This document shows positions 1 to 8,164 of a DNA stretch of 48,788 nucleotides, in pieces. The DNA is taken from positions 1 to 48,788 of the forward strand of contig NZ_MSXW01000053.1 of the NCBI RefSeq assembly GCF_001945445.1, given 5' to 3'. This DNA comes from Pseudomonas sp. PA27(2017). Its GTDB lineage: Bacteria; Pseudomonadota; Gammaproteobacteria; Pseudomonadales; Pseudomonadaceae. The position numbers and the translations under genes are program-made. Below the pieces are notes generated by a model. The model was not told where the DNA came from. It did not search any database and saw nothing but the letters and a program-made list of their open reading frames with translations. The stretch's first letter is position 1. The number at the start of each line of letters is the position of its first letter.

Positions 1-240
1 TAGCCCGGATGGTGGGGTGCCCTTCTCTTTGGTTACTTTCTCTTGGGCAAGCAAGAGCTACGAAGCGCAGCGAAGTAACAGCCGTAGGCTGGCCCGAAGG
101 GTGAGCGCAGCGAATCAAGTGACTCGCCCGTAAGGGGCGAAACCCATCCGGTCAGGCGGCGTGCTAATGGAGAATGCCAAGTAATCGCAGCGAACGCTTT
201 ATTGCCAGTCCGGTATCAAGCGTATCTCCGCGCGAAAATG
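1..240. repeat. Dispersed intergenic repeat, left edge
   Basis: No gene is visible before the start at 361. The text carries the short repeated tracts often seen between Pseudomonas genes, such as GCGCAGCGAA and ACTCGCCCGTAAGGGGCGAA, which contains the small inverted repeat CGCCC/GGGCG. I recognise the style as a dispersed noncoding repeat but cannot count copies from one window. The left boundary lies outside the window. From 241 to 360 I see only the leader of the downstream activator gene. Confidence 0.45.
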
Positions 241-360
241 CGAAATATCTTTTTTAGGCTGTCATTGCCGGCAGTGACCCGACTTGCTGCGCGCCCTTTG
301 TTATGACTATTGCGTCTGCGAGTACACTGCCAGGCCTTCTGCCCGCTCCTGGAAAGCCCG

Positions 361-1728
361 ATGGATTTCGACGACCCCAGTTTTCGCGAATTGCTCGATG
401 CGCTGCACGACGGTGTCTACATCACCGACGCCGACGGCATCACCCTCAAGGTCAACGGCGCCTACGAACGGCTGACTGGCCTGCGCAGCGAGGATGTGGT
501 CGGCCAGCACATGCAGGCGCTGGTGGAGAGGGGCGTAATCTCTCAGTCGGTGTCGCTGCGAGTGCTCAAGGAGGGCAGGGCGCTGTCGCTGATGCAGAGC
601 GTCAGCCAGGGCAAGCGGCTGCTGGTCAGCGGCACGCCGATTCTCGATAGCGCCGGCCGTGTGCGCTACGTGGTCAGCACGGTGCGCGACATGACCGAGC
701 TGCTGCGCATCAAGCACGAGCGTGACGAGTTGCAGCAGCTCAAGCAGCTACGCAGCAGCACCGCGAAGCTGCACGCCGGCCAGCGTGACGACCTGCTCGA
801 CGCCTCGCCGGTGGCCAGCCTGCCGGCTTCGGGGCGCCTGTTCGCCCAGGCCCGGCAGGTGGCCGCCAGCGACGTGAAGGTGCTGTTGCAGGGCGAAACC
901 GGCGTCGGCAAGACATTGATCGCTCAGTACATCCACAAGCGTAGCCCGCGCGCGGCCCAGCCGTTCCTGGCGCTCAACTGCGGCGCGCTGCCGGAGAACC
1001 TGATCGAGGCCGAGCTGTTCGGCTACGTGGCGGGTGCCTTTACCGGCGCTGGCAGCAAGGGCAAGCGCGGCCTGCTGGAGCTGGCCCACCACGGCACGGT
1101 GTTTCTCGACGAGATCGGCGACCTGCCGCTGGCCCTGCAGGTCAAGCTGCTCAAGGTGATCGAGGAGAGCCGCTTCATTCCCGTGGGCAGCCTGGAACTC
1201 AAGGAAGTGGACGTGCGCATCATCACCGCCACTCACCATGACCTGCGCCAGATGGTCGCCGAAGGGCGCTTTCGCGCAGACCTCTACTACCGCCTCAACG
1301 TGGTACCGATCCATATCCCTGCGCTGCGCGAGCGGTCGGAGGAAATCCAGCCGCTGCTCGATTTCTACCTGGCCGAATTCAACGCTCGCTACGGGCGTGA
1401 GCTGACCTGGGGGCTGGAAGCGCTGGATGCGCTTACCGACTACGCCTGGCCCGGTAATATCCGCGAGCTGATCAACCTGGTCGAGCGCCTGGTGGTCACC
1501 TGTGGCGGCGAGGCCGTGGAGCTGTTCGACCTGCCCGAGGAGATGCGCCTGTCTGCGGTGGATGCGGGCAATGAAAGCCTGCCGCTGCGCAAGCAGGTGG
1601 AGCAGCTCGAGCGGCGGCTGATCCGCAAGGCGCTGGTGCAGCACAAGACCACCCGCGAGGCAGCCAAGGCGCTCGGCCTGAGCCAGGCGACGCTGGTACA
1701 GAAGATGAAGCGCTGGGAACAAGGCTGA
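361..1728 (+). CDS. PAS domain sigma-54-dependent transcriptional activator
   Basis: A 455-residue enhancer-binding protein. Residues about 1-110 form a PAS sensor (FRELLDALHDGVYITDADG...). A short linker leads to an AAA+ domain with Walker A GETGVGKT, the sigma-54 contact loop GAFTGA and Walker B TVFLDEIGD. The C-terminus is a Fis-type helix-turn-helix ending in LGLSQATLVQKMKRW. There is no receiver domain, so activity is probably set by a ligand at the PAS domain or by a partner. I chose the ATG at 361, where the PAS domain begins and GGAAAG lies upstream; the longer reading from 310 adds unrelated residues. The gene lies just upstream of an enzyme operon with a sigma-54 promoter, so it is probably the dedicated activator of those genes. 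The effector is unknown. Confidence 0.9.
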   Translation: MDFDDPSFRELLDALHDGVYITDADGITLKVNGAYERLTGLRSEDVVGQHMQALVERGVISQSVSLRVLKEGRALSLMQSVSQGKRLLVSGTPILDSAGRVRYVVSTVRDMTELLRIKHERDELQQLKQLRSSTAKLHAGQRDDLLDASPVASLPASGRLFAQARQVAASDVKVLLQGETGVGKTLIAQYIHKRSPRAAQPFLALNCGALPENLIEAELFGYVAGAFTGAGSKGKRGLLELAHHGTVFLDEIGDLPLALQVKLLKVIEESRFIPVGSLELKEVDVRIITATHHDLRQMVAEGRFRADLYYRLNVVPIHIPALRERSEEIQPLLDFYLAEFNARYGRELTWGLEALDALTDYAWPGNIRELINLVERLVVTCGGEAVELFDLPEEMRLSAVDAGNESLPLRKQVEQLERRLIRKALVQHKTTREAAKALGLSQATLVQKMKRWEQG

Positions 1729-1733
1729 TTGGG

Positions 1734-1766
1734 AAATGGATCAAATGGCAGGCCCTTGATCCATTT
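1734..1766. promoter_or_regulatory. Candidate enhancer (UAS) for the sigma-54 activator
   Basis: A perfect inverted repeat: AAATGGATCAA at 1734-1744 and TTGATCCATTT at 1756-1766, with 11 bases between. Its centre lies about 90 bp upstream of the -24/-12 promoter at 1840-1855, the usual place for an enhancer-binding protein site. No T-run follows, which argues against a simple terminator for the regulator gene. The assignment as binding site is inference. Confidence 0.55.
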
Positions 1767-1839
1767 CCTGATCGCACGCCAGTGCCGCTAACCTGTGACA
1801 GATCGACGCAACCCGTCTACCACGAGGGTTTCGCCAGAC

Positions 1840-1855
1840 TGGCACAGGAATCGCT
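1840..1855 (+). promoter_or_regulatory. Sigma-54 (-24/-12) promoter of the dehydrogenase operon
   Basis: TGGCAC, five bases, then TCGCT. This fits the sigma-54 consensus TGGCAC-N5-TTGCW with one mismatch and keeps the correct GG-to-GC spacing. It lies about 50 bp before the alcohol dehydrogenase start and follows a gene encoding a sigma-54 activator, which supports it strongly. Transcription should begin near 1866. Confidence 0.7.
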
Positions 1856-1902
1856 ATGACAGGCCCGAACCCGTCCCGCAAGACAACGCATAAAAGGGCC
1901 TG

Positions 1903-3054
1903 ATGATGACTACCTCCGCCTTCAAGATCGCCAACAAGTTGCTCACCGGCCAGGGCGCCGTCGAGCAGCTGGCCAGCGAACTGCCCCGCCTGAATGTCAC
2001 CAACCCGCTGATCGTCACCGACGCCATCCTGATCAAGTCGGGCACCGTGGACCACGTGCTCGAGCAGCTCGGCGAGCGCGCCTACGGCATCTTCGACGGC
2101 GTGGAGCCGGAGCCGGAGATCGCCATTGTCGAAGCCTGCGCCAAGGTTTACCGCGACGGCGGCCACGATGGCCTGATCGGCGTCGGCGGTGGCAGCGCCA
2201 TCGACATCGCCAAGGCGGTGGCCGGTTACGTTGGTCATGACGGCGCGCTGGAAGAGCTGTTCGGCGTCGATCAGGTCAAACGCAAGGGCCCGCCGCTGAT
2301 CGCCATCCCGACCACCGCCGGCACCGGCTCGGAAGTGACCAACGTGTCGATCCTGTCGGACAAGAAGGCGCAATTGAAGAAGGGCATCGTCAGCGACCAC
2401 CTGCTGCCTGACGTAGCCCTGGTCAGCCCGGTGATGACCCTGACGTGCCCGCGCAGCGTGACCGCCGCAAGCGGCGTCGATGCCCTGGTGCACGCGGTGG
2501 AGTCCTACCTGTCGGTGCATGCCTCGCCGATCACCGACGCCCTGGCTATCGGCGCCATCAGGCTGATCGCCAAGGCCCTGCCCAAGGCCTACGCCAACCC
2601 GGCCGACCTCAAGGCACGCGAAGACATGGCGACCGCCAGCCTGATGGCCGGCATGGCCTTCGGTAACGCCGGTGTCGGCGCCGTGCACGCGCTCGCTTAC
2701 CCGCTAGGCGGGCGCTTCAACATCGCCCATGGGGTCAGCAACGCCTTGCTGCTGCCCTACGTGATGGCCTGGAACAAGCTGGCTTGCGTCGAACGCATGG
2801 CCGAGATCGCCGCCGCCCTGGGCGTGCAGACCCATGGTCTGAGTGACAAGGCCGCCGCCGACCTGGCCGTCGAGGCCATGGCCGAGCTGTGCGCCAGTGT
2901 CGACATTCCCAAGGGCATGCGCAGTTTCAACGTGCCCGAGGACGCCATTCCGGCCATGGCCGAGGAGGCCAGCAAGATCGACCGCCTGATGCGCAACAAC
3001 CCGCGGCGCCTGACCGCCGGCGACATCGAGCAGATCTACCGCGCCGCTTACTGA
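1903..3054 (+). CDS. Iron-containing alcohol dehydrogenase (group III)
   Basis: A 383-residue NAD(P)-dependent Fe-ADH of normal family length. The nucleotide-binding segment GVGGGSAIDIAK and the following IPTTAGTGSEVT are intact. The metal-binding region is present: the D of SGVDALVHAVE, the H of GNAGVGAVHALAYPLGG and the H of FNIAHGVSNALLLP. Two adjacent ATGs (1903, 1906) could serve as start. It is the first gene after the sigma-54 promoter and precedes a permease-like gene and a succinate-semialdehyde-type dehydrogenase. By analogy with the Agrobacterium AttL/BlcB and AttK/BlcA pair, it may oxidise 4-hydroxybutyrate or a similar omega-hydroxy acid to the semialdehyde. Enzyme class is secure; substrate is inferred from context only. 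Confidence 0.9.
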   Translation: MMTTSAFKIANKLLTGQGAVEQLASELPRLNVTNPLIVTDAILIKSGTVDHVLEQLGERAYGIFDGVEPEPEIAIVEACAKVYRDGGHDGLIGVGGGSAIDIAKAVAGYVGHDGALEELFGVDQVKRKGPPLIAIPTTAGTGSEVTNVSILSDKKAQLKKGIVSDHLLPDVALVSPVMTLTCPRSVTAASGVDALVHAVESYLSVHASPITDALAIGAIRLIAKALPKAYANPADLKAREDMATASLMAGMAFGNAGVGAVHALAYPLGGRFNIAHGVSNALLLPYVMAWNKLACVERMAEIAAALGVQTHGLSDKAAADLAVEAMAELCASVDIPKGMRSFNVPEDAIPAMAEEASKIDRLMRNNPRRLTAGDIEQIYRAAY

Positions 3055-3078
3055 ATCACCTGCTGCACCTGATGAAAG

Positions 3079-3099
3079 CGCCCCGATTCCGTCGGGGCG
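3079..3099 (+). other. Intercistronic hairpin after the alcohol dehydrogenase
   Basis: CGCCCCGA (3079-3086), loop TTCCG, TCGGGGCG (3092-3099). No T-run follows, so it is more likely an RNA-processing or stability element between operon genes than a full terminator. Confidence 0.5.
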
Positions 3100-3140
3100 T
3101 GCTGGTTTACGACCGATACTAATAACACTGGTAATCCACG

Positions 3141-4514
3141 ATGTCCGAACTGCATCAACAAGCCCCGGAAGCGCCTTACACGCCCCTTGGGCCATTCAAG
3201 CTGCGCCTGCCCTTCATCCACTACCGCTTCGAACTTTCCGACTACATGCAGGGCCTGCTCATGTGTGCGGTGGACCTGGCGGCGATTCCGCTGATGACCG
3301 AGTTCCTCGGCATGCCCTTCGAGGTGGCGCTGGCGGTGGTCATGCTCAACGGCCTGCTGTACCTGGTGCACCACCTGCTCGGCGACCCGGTGGTGCCGGG
3401 CTGGATCACCCCGGCCATCCCCATGCTCATGGCCTATTGCGCCCAGTTCCCGGAGGGCCCTGAGCGGGTGCATGCGCTGATTGCCTTCCAGCTGATGCTG
3501 GGGGTATTTTCCATCGGCCTGGGCATGACCGGCATGGCGCGCAAGGTGGTGTCGCTGGTGCCTTCGGCGCTCAAGGCGGGGATCATCATGGGCGCCGGTC
3601 TCAGTGCGGTGGTCACCGTGTTCAAGGAAGGTGGGCGCTTCGACGCCTTTCCCTGGACCATTTCCATCGCTATCGGCGTGGCCTTCTATCTGGTGTTCTC
3701 CCTGCATTTCCAGGAACTGAAGAAGCGCAGCCGCTTCTGGTGGAATTTCGCCAAGCTGGGCATTTTCCCGATCATCCTCCTGGCGGTGATCGTCGCGCCG
3801 ATCTTTGGCGAAGCGCCGTGGCCGAGCATCGAGTGGGGCATCAGCAAGCCGGACTTCGTCACCCTGTGGCACGAGTACACCGTGTTCGGCCTCGGCATGC
3901 CGCCCTTGATGATGTTCCTCACCGCGCTGCCCACGGTACTGGCCGCCTACCTGGTGGTATTCGGCGATGTGCTCAGCAACAAGGCGATCCTCGAGGAAGG
4001 CGGCAAGGTGCGCACCGACGAGAAGATCGACTTCAACCCCAACCGCTCGCACCTGATCTTTGGCGGGCGCAATGCCTTCATGAGCGTGTTCGGCCCGGAC
4101 GTGGCCATGTGCGGGCCGCAGTGGGCGGCCATGCAGGTGGTGATCACCGAGCGCTTCAAGGGCGGCCCCAAGGCGATGAAGTCCATCTACGGCGGCGTCG
4201 GTTCGTTCCGCTGGGGCACCAACACTGGCCTGCTGCTATTGCCGGTGGTCACCCTGGTGCAACCGATCCTCGGCGTGGCGCTGGCGCTGACCCTGCTGAT
4301 CCAGGGCTACGTCAGCGTGCGCCTGGGCATCATGGAAGCGCGCAGCCAGCGTGACCTGGGTATCGCCGGGGTGATCGGCGCGGTATTGGCGATCAAAGGT
4401 GCCGCCTGGGCGTTCGCCATCGGCCTGGGCCTGTGCGTGCTGATCTACGGCACCCGCTTCTTCCGTGGTGAGAACGACCAGACCTTCAGCAAGGACCTGC
4501 CGCCGGCAGAGTGA
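3141..4514 (+). CDS. Multi-pass permease-like membrane protein
   Basis: A 457-residue integral membrane protein with about ten to twelve hydrophobic segments, for example LAVVMLNGLLYLVHHLL, FPIILLAVIVAPIFG and LGIAGVIGAVLAIKG. The general look (an N-terminal LPFIHYRFELSDYMQG segment, GWITPAIPML, and a C-terminal half with paired helices) recalls the uracil/xanthine permease and SulP-like fold, perhaps related to DUF3360. I do not recognise a characterised member. It lies between two dehydrogenase genes in a sigma-54-controlled unit, so it may import the operon's substrate. The transported compound is unknown. Confidence 0.7.
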   Translation: MSELHQQAPEAPYTPLGPFKLRLPFIHYRFELSDYMQGLLMCAVDLAAIPLMTEFLGMPFEVALAVVMLNGLLYLVHHLLGDPVVPGWITPAIPMLMAYCAQFPEGPERVHALIAFQLMLGVFSIGLGMTGMARKVVSLVPSALKAGIIMGAGLSAVVTVFKEGGRFDAFPWTISIAIGVAFYLVFSLHFQELKKRSRFWWNFAKLGIFPIILLAVIVAPIFGEAPWPSIEWGISKPDFVTLWHEYTVFGLGMPPLMMFLTALPTVLAAYLVVFGDVLSNKAILEEGGKVRTDEKIDFNPNRSHLIFGGRNAFMSVFGPDVAMCGPQWAAMQVVITERFKGGPKAMKSIYGGVGSFRWGTNTGLLLLPVVTLVQPILGVALALTLLIQGYVSVRLGIMEARSQRDLGIAGVIGAVLAIKGAAWAFAIGLGLCVLIYGTRFFRGENDQTFSKDLPPAE

Positions 4515-4537
4515 CCGCTTTCAACCCCATCAGTACC

Positions 4538-4559
4538 GCCGGGGCGCCAACGCCCCGGC
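4538..4559 (+). other. Intercistronic hairpin before the aldehyde dehydrogenase
   Basis: GCCGGGGCG (4538-4546), loop CCAA, CGCCCCGGC (4551-4559), then GGAGGAG as the ribosome binding site of the next gene. No T-run. It mirrors the hairpin after the first operon gene, so both junctions of the operon are marked by GC-rich stems. Confidence 0.5.
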
Positions 4560-4573
4560 TGGAGGAGTGACCT

Positions 4574-6025
4574 ATGCAACTCAACGATCCCGACCTGCTG
4601 CGTCACCAGGCCTATATCGACGGCAAGTGGTGCGATGCAGCCGATGGCCGTGCCACGGAAATCTTCAATCCGGCCAACGGCCAATCCCTGGGCCGGGTGC
4701 CCAACCTGGGCGCCGACGAAACTCGCCGCGCCATCGCGGCCGCCCAGGCGGCGCAGCCGGCCTGGCGCGCGCTGACCGCCAAGGAGCGCGCCGCGCGCCT
4801 GCGCACCTGGTACGAGCTGATGCTCGCCAACCAGGACGACCTGGCGCAGATCATGACCGCCGAGCAGGGCAAGCCCCTGGCCGAAGCGCGGGGCGAAGTG
4901 CTCTACGCGGCTTCGTTCATCGAATGGTTCGCCGAGGAAGGCAAGCGTGTCTATGGCGACACCATCCCGGGCCATCAGGCCGACAAGCGGCTGATCGTCA
5001 CCAAGGAGCCGATCGGCGTGGCCGCGGCGATCACCCCGTGGAATTTTCCGGCGGCGATGATCACTCGCAAGGCCGGCCCAGCCCTCGCCGCCGGCTGTGC
5101 CATGGTCCTGAAGCCAGCGCCGCAGACGCCGTTCAGCGCCCTGGCTCTGGCCGTACTGGCCGAACGCGCCGGCATTCCGGCCGGCCTGTTCAGTGTGCTG
5201 CCGGCCGATGCCGAGCGCTCCCGGGAAGTGGGCGGTGAGCTGTGCGCCAACCCCATCGTGCGCAAGCTGTCGTTCACCGGCTCCACCGGTGTCGGCATCA
5301 AACTGATGGAGCAGTGCGCGCCGACCCTGAAAAAACTGTCCCTGGAACTGGGCGGCAACGCGCCGTTCATCGTCTTCGACGATGCCGATCTGGACGCCGC
5401 AGTAGAGGGCGCCATGGTCGCCAAGTACCGCAACGCCGGTCAGACCTGCGTGTGCGCCAACCGCCTCTACGTGCAGGACGGCGTGTACGACGCCTTCGCC
5501 GAGAAGCTCGCGGCGGCGGTGGCAAAGCTCAAGGTCGGGTCGGGCACCGAGGCCGGCGTGACTACCGGCCCGCTGATCGACGCCAACGCCGTGGCCAAGG
5601 TGCAGAGCCATCTTGCCGATGCGCTGGAGAAGGGCGCCAGGGTGCTGCAGGGCGGTCAGGCACTGGGCGGCAATTTCTTCGCACCCACCGTGCTGGCCGA
5701 CGTGACCAGCGCCATGCGCGTGGCCCGCGAGGAAACCTTCGGCCCGCTGGCGCCGCTGTTCCGCTTCAGCGACGAAGCCGAAGTGGTGCGCCAAGCCAAC
5801 GATACCGAGTTCGGCCTCGCCGGCTACTTCTACACCCGCGACCTGGCCCGCACCTTCCGGGTGGCCGAGGCACTGGAGTACGGCATGGTCGGCATCAACA
5901 CCGGGCTGATCTCCAACGAAGTGGCGCCGTTCGGCGGCATGAAAGCCTCCGGCCTGGGCCGCGAGGGCTCCACGTACGGGTTGGACGAGTATCTGGAGAT
6001 CAAGTACCTCTGCCTGGGTATCTGA
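4574..6025 (+). CDS. gabD: NAD(P)-dependent succinate-semialdehyde dehydrogenase (GabD-like)
   Basis: A 483-residue aldehyde dehydrogenase. The signatures are ITPWNFP, LKPAPQTP, FTGSTGVG for cofactor binding, the catalytic glutamate in LELGGNAPF and the catalytic cysteine in GQTCVCANR, followed by ETFGPLAP. The CVC pair next to the nucleophile is typical of the GabD/SSADH branch. The start at 4574 has GGAGGAG nine bases upstream. As last gene of the sigma-54 operon it would take the aldehyde made by the iron ADH to the acid, for instance succinate semialdehyde to succinate. A paralogous gabD in a gabDT operon elsewhere is likely in a pseudomonad, so the symbol indicates family only. Confidence 0.85.
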   Translation: MQLNDPDLLRHQAYIDGKWCDAADGRATEIFNPANGQSLGRVPNLGADETRRAIAAAQAAQPAWRALTAKERAARLRTWYELMLANQDDLAQIMTAEQGKPLAEARGEVLYAASFIEWFAEEGKRVYGDTIPGHQADKRLIVTKEPIGVAAAITPWNFPAAMITRKAGPALAAGCAMVLKPAPQTPFSALALAVLAERAGIPAGLFSVLPADAERSREVGGELCANPIVRKLSFTGSTGVGIKLMEQCAPTLKKLSLELGGNAPFIVFDDADLDAAVEGAMVAKYRNAGQTCVCANRLYVQDGVYDAFAEKLAAAVAKLKVGSGTEAGVTTGPLIDANAVAKVQSHLADALEKGARVLQGGQALGGNFFAPTVLADVTSAMRVAREETFGPLAPLFRFSDEAEVVRQANDTEFGLAGYFYTRDLARTFRVAEALEYGMVGINTGLISNEVAPFGGMKASGLGREGSTYGLDEYLEIKYLCLGI

Positions 6026-6118
6026 GGCACAGGCTGTGGAGTGGGCTTTAACCGCGACTGGCTGGGCGTATGCCGGAAACTCGCCGCTAGGGCGACTTCC
6101 ACATAGCAGATGTGACAG

Positions 6119-6187
6119 GTAGCCCGGGCCGAGCGCAGCGACACCCGGGAACGCCCTGGGTATCGCTTCGCTCAACCGCAGGCTACT
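6119..6187. repeat. Dispersed GC-rich repeat between gabD-like gene and rpe
   Basis: The 298-base gap between the two genes holds a repeat-like tract beginning AGCCCGGGCCGAGCGCAGCG and continuing with GGTATCGCTTCGCTCAAC, an imperfect inverted structure common between Pseudomonas genes. A related string (AGTATCGCTGCGCTCAAC) occurs again at about 9701-9718. Function unknown. Confidence 0.4.
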
Positions 6188-6259
6188 GGCCGCATGTCCC
6201 GGGAGTGGGCCGAGCGTTTATTTCTGGCACCGCAGAGAACGGTACGACCATCGGCCACG

Positions 6260-6288
6260 CTGGCAGCCATTCGCTCAGCGAGTACAAT
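6260..6288 (+). promoter_or_regulatory. Candidate sigma-70 promoter for rpe-gph
   Basis: CTGGCA (6260-6265), 17 bases, TACAAT (6283-6288), about 35 bases before the rpe start. The -10 is good and the -35 is moderate. Proposed by eye only. Confidence 0.4.
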
Positions 6289-6323
6289 GCGCGCCACCGT
6301 GACCCAGCACTCAGAGGTGCGCC

Positions 6324-6998
6324 ATGCAACCCTTCGCCATCGCCCCGTCGATCCTTTCCGCCGACTTCGCCCGCCTGGGTGAAGAAGTGGACAACGTACT
6401 CGCCGCCGGGGCGGACATCGTGCATTTCGATGTCATGGACAACCATTACGTGCCCAACCTGACCATCGGCCCGATGGTCTGCTCGGCGCTGCGCAAGTAC
6501 GGCATCACCGCGCCCATCGACGCGCACCTGATGGTCAAGCCGGTGGATCGCATCATCGGCGACTTCATCGAAGCTGGCGCCTCGTACATCACCTTCCACC
6601 CGGAGGCCAGCGAGCACGTCGACCGCTCCCTGCAGTTGATCAAGAGCGGCGGCGCCAAGGCCGGCCTGGTGTTCAACCCGGCCACCCCGCTGGACGTGCT
6701 CAAGTACGTGATGGACAAGGTCGACATGATCCTGCTGATGAGCGTCAACCCCGGTTTCGGCGGGCAGAAGTTCATCCCCGGTACCCTCGACAAGCTGCGT
6801 GAAGCCCGCGCGCTGATCGACGCCAGCGGTCGCGAGATCCGCCTGGAAATCGACGGCGGCGTGAACGTGCAGAACATCCGCGAGATCGCCGAAGCGGGCG
6901 CCGATACCTTCGTCGCCGGCTCGGCGATCTTCAACCAGCCGGACTACAAGGCGGTGATCGACGCCATGCGCGCCGAATTGGCCCCGGTGCGTGGATGA
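6324..6998 (+). CDS. rpe: Ribulose-phosphate 3-epimerase
   Basis: A 224-residue TIM-barrel enzyme that interconverts ribulose 5-phosphate and xylulose 5-phosphate in the pentose phosphate pathway. The opening IAPSILSADFARLGEE, the metal and catalytic motif HFDVMDNHYVPN, DAHLMV, and the phosphate-binding region VNPGFGGQKFIP / EIDGGV are intact. Length is normal. The stop overlaps the start of gph by four bases (ATGA), so the two are translationally coupled. Confidence 0.97.
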   Translation: MQPFAIAPSILSADFARLGEEVDNVLAAGADIVHFDVMDNHYVPNLTIGPMVCSALRKYGITAPIDAHLMVKPVDRIIGDFIEAGASYITFHPEASEHVDRSLQLIKSGGAKAGLVFNPATPLDVLKYVMDKVDMILLMSVNPGFGGQKFIPGTLDKLREARALIDASGREIRLEIDGGVNVQNIREIAEAGADTFVAGSAIFNQPDYKAVIDAMRAELAPVRG

Positions 6999-7675
6999 AA
7001 CCGCTGCGCGCGCTGTGCGCCGGTGAGTTGCCGCGCCTGGTGATGTTCGACCTGGACGGCACCCTGGTCGACTCGGTGCCGGATCTGGCCACCGCCGTCG
7101 ACCGCATGCTGGTCGAGCTGGGCCGTGAGCCTGCCGGTGTCGAACGCGTGCGCCAGTGGGTCGGCAATGGCGCTCGCGTGCTGGTGCGCCGCGCCCTGGC
7201 CGGAGGTCTGGATCATTCGACGGTGGGCGAGGCTGAAAGCGAAGAAGCGCTGGCGCGCTTTCTCGACATCTATGCCGACTGCCACGAACTGATCACCCTG
7301 TATCCGGGCGTGCACGAACTGCTCGAAGCCCTGAGCACCGCCGCCGTCGAACTGGCGGTGGTCACCAACAAGCCGGAGCGTTTCGTCGCGCCGCTGCTGG
7401 AGCAGGTTGGCCTGGGCGGTTATTTCCGCTGGATCATCGGCGGCGATACCCTGCCGCAGCAGAAGCCCGACCCGGCTGCCTTGCTGCAGGTGATGCGCCT
7501 GGCGGGCGTCAGCCGGTCGCAATCGCTGTTCGTTGGTGATTCGCGCAGCGACGTGCTTGCCGCCCGTGCGGCCGGCGTGCCTTGCGTGGCGGTCAGTTAC
7601 GGCTACAACCATGGCCGCCCGGTAGCCGAGGAAGAGCCGCAGCTGGTGGTCGATAGCCTGGCTGAGCTGCTGTAG
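6995..7675 (+). CDS. gph: Phosphoglycolate phosphatase
   Basis: A 226-residue HAD-family hydrolase that removes phosphate from 2-phosphoglycolate, a DNA-repair by-product. Motif I is FDLDGTLVDS, motif II is VVTNKPE, the conserved lysine is in QQKPDPA, and the acidic motif is VGDSRSDVLAARAAG. It starts inside the rpe stop codon. The rpe-gph pair upstream of trpE is the usual Pseudomonas arrangement. Substrate is assigned by family and position. Confidence 0.93.
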   Translation: MKPLRALCAGELPRLVMFDLDGTLVDSVPDLATAVDRMLVELGREPAGVERVRQWVGNGARVLVRRALAGGLDHSTVGEAESEEALARFLDIYADCHELITLYPGVHELLEALSTAAVELAVVTNKPERFVAPLLEQVGLGGYFRWIIGGDTLPQQKPDPAALLQVMRLAGVSRSQSLFVGDSRSDVLAARAAGVPCVAVSYGYNHGRPVAEEEPQLVVDSLAELL

Positions 7676-7746
7676 AGCGGATCGCGATCTTCGATCCACC
7701 GAGGCGTAAGGCGTCGTTCACCACGGCGGGCTAGAGACTCTTCTAT

Positions 7747-7795
7747 TGTGGGGGCGGGCCATGCCCGCGATTCGCGCGCATGGCGCGCTCCCACA
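7747..7795. repeat. Paired REP element (BIME-like)
   Basis: A symmetrical 49-base unit with outer arms TGTGGG and CCCACA and two inner stems, GCGGGC-CAT-GCCCGC and GCGCGC-ATG-GCGCGC. It matches the Pseudomonas REP style (GTGGGAGCGGGC...). It lies in the 489-base gap between gph and trpE; the rest of that gap up to the leader peptide shows no gene I can support. Confidence 0.7.
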
Positions 7796-8055
7796 GGTCG
7801 TGCAGGCAGACCGGGGTGCCGGCTGCCAGGAACGAGGCGAATAGTGCACCAGGCCATGCCGATCCTGACGCTGGCAACGGCGAACTGCTTAGCTGGGACA
7901 CCCGCTTTGGCGACGGCGCTGTAGGGCCGAAGACGGTATCTACAACCGAAGCACTCACGGCAATCGGTTGCTTGCGTCGAGCGGCTGCGCTACCTTGGCC
8001 GCTCGTTGTTTCCCCTCTTCGAGATGCTCCCGTGGTGGTCACCTGCAAACTCTGG

Positions 8056-8100
8056 ATGAAAGTCATCAAGGCTCTGGCCCGTTGGCGCTGGCGCGCCTGA
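8056..8100 (+). CDS. trpL: trpE leader peptide (attenuator), 14 residues
   Basis: A short open frame, MKVIKALARWRWRA, with two Trp codons near its end, stopping 64 bases before trpE. A near-identical peptide precedes trpG (22206-22250), and both finish ARWRWRA. Attenuation of trpE and trpGDC is known in Pseudomonas putida, so this is very probably the regulatory leader: scarce charged Trp-tRNA stalls the ribosome and lets transcription enter trpE. The ATG has only a weak ribosome binding site; in-frame GTGs at 8032 and 8035 would extend the peptide and add a third Trp. The exact start is uncertain. Confidence 0.75.
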   Translation: MKVIKALARWRWRA

Positions 8101-8108
8101 CATTCACA

Positions 8109-8129
8109 GCCGCTGCGCGCGGCCCGTTT
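8109..8129 (+). terminator. trpE: Possible trpE attenuator hairpin
   Basis: GCCGC (8109-8113), loop TGCGC, GCGGC (8119-8123), followed by CCGTTT. The stem is short and the T-run poor, so this is only the best candidate by eye. The alternating GCGCGC tracts at about 8091-8097 and 8115-8120 could form the competing antiterminator. Confidence 0.3.
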
Positions 8130-8164
8130 GCACCCGACCGATTTCTCATGCCACGAGGCTGATC

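Noticed and set aside
1..240. Left-edge repeat as a CRISPR array
   Set aside because: The repeated tracts are short, irregular and not separated by equal spacers.
748..1722. Long minus-strand frame opposite the sigma-54 activator (324 codons)
   Set aside because: It is a GC-rich shadow of a clear gene on the other strand and shows no family motifs.
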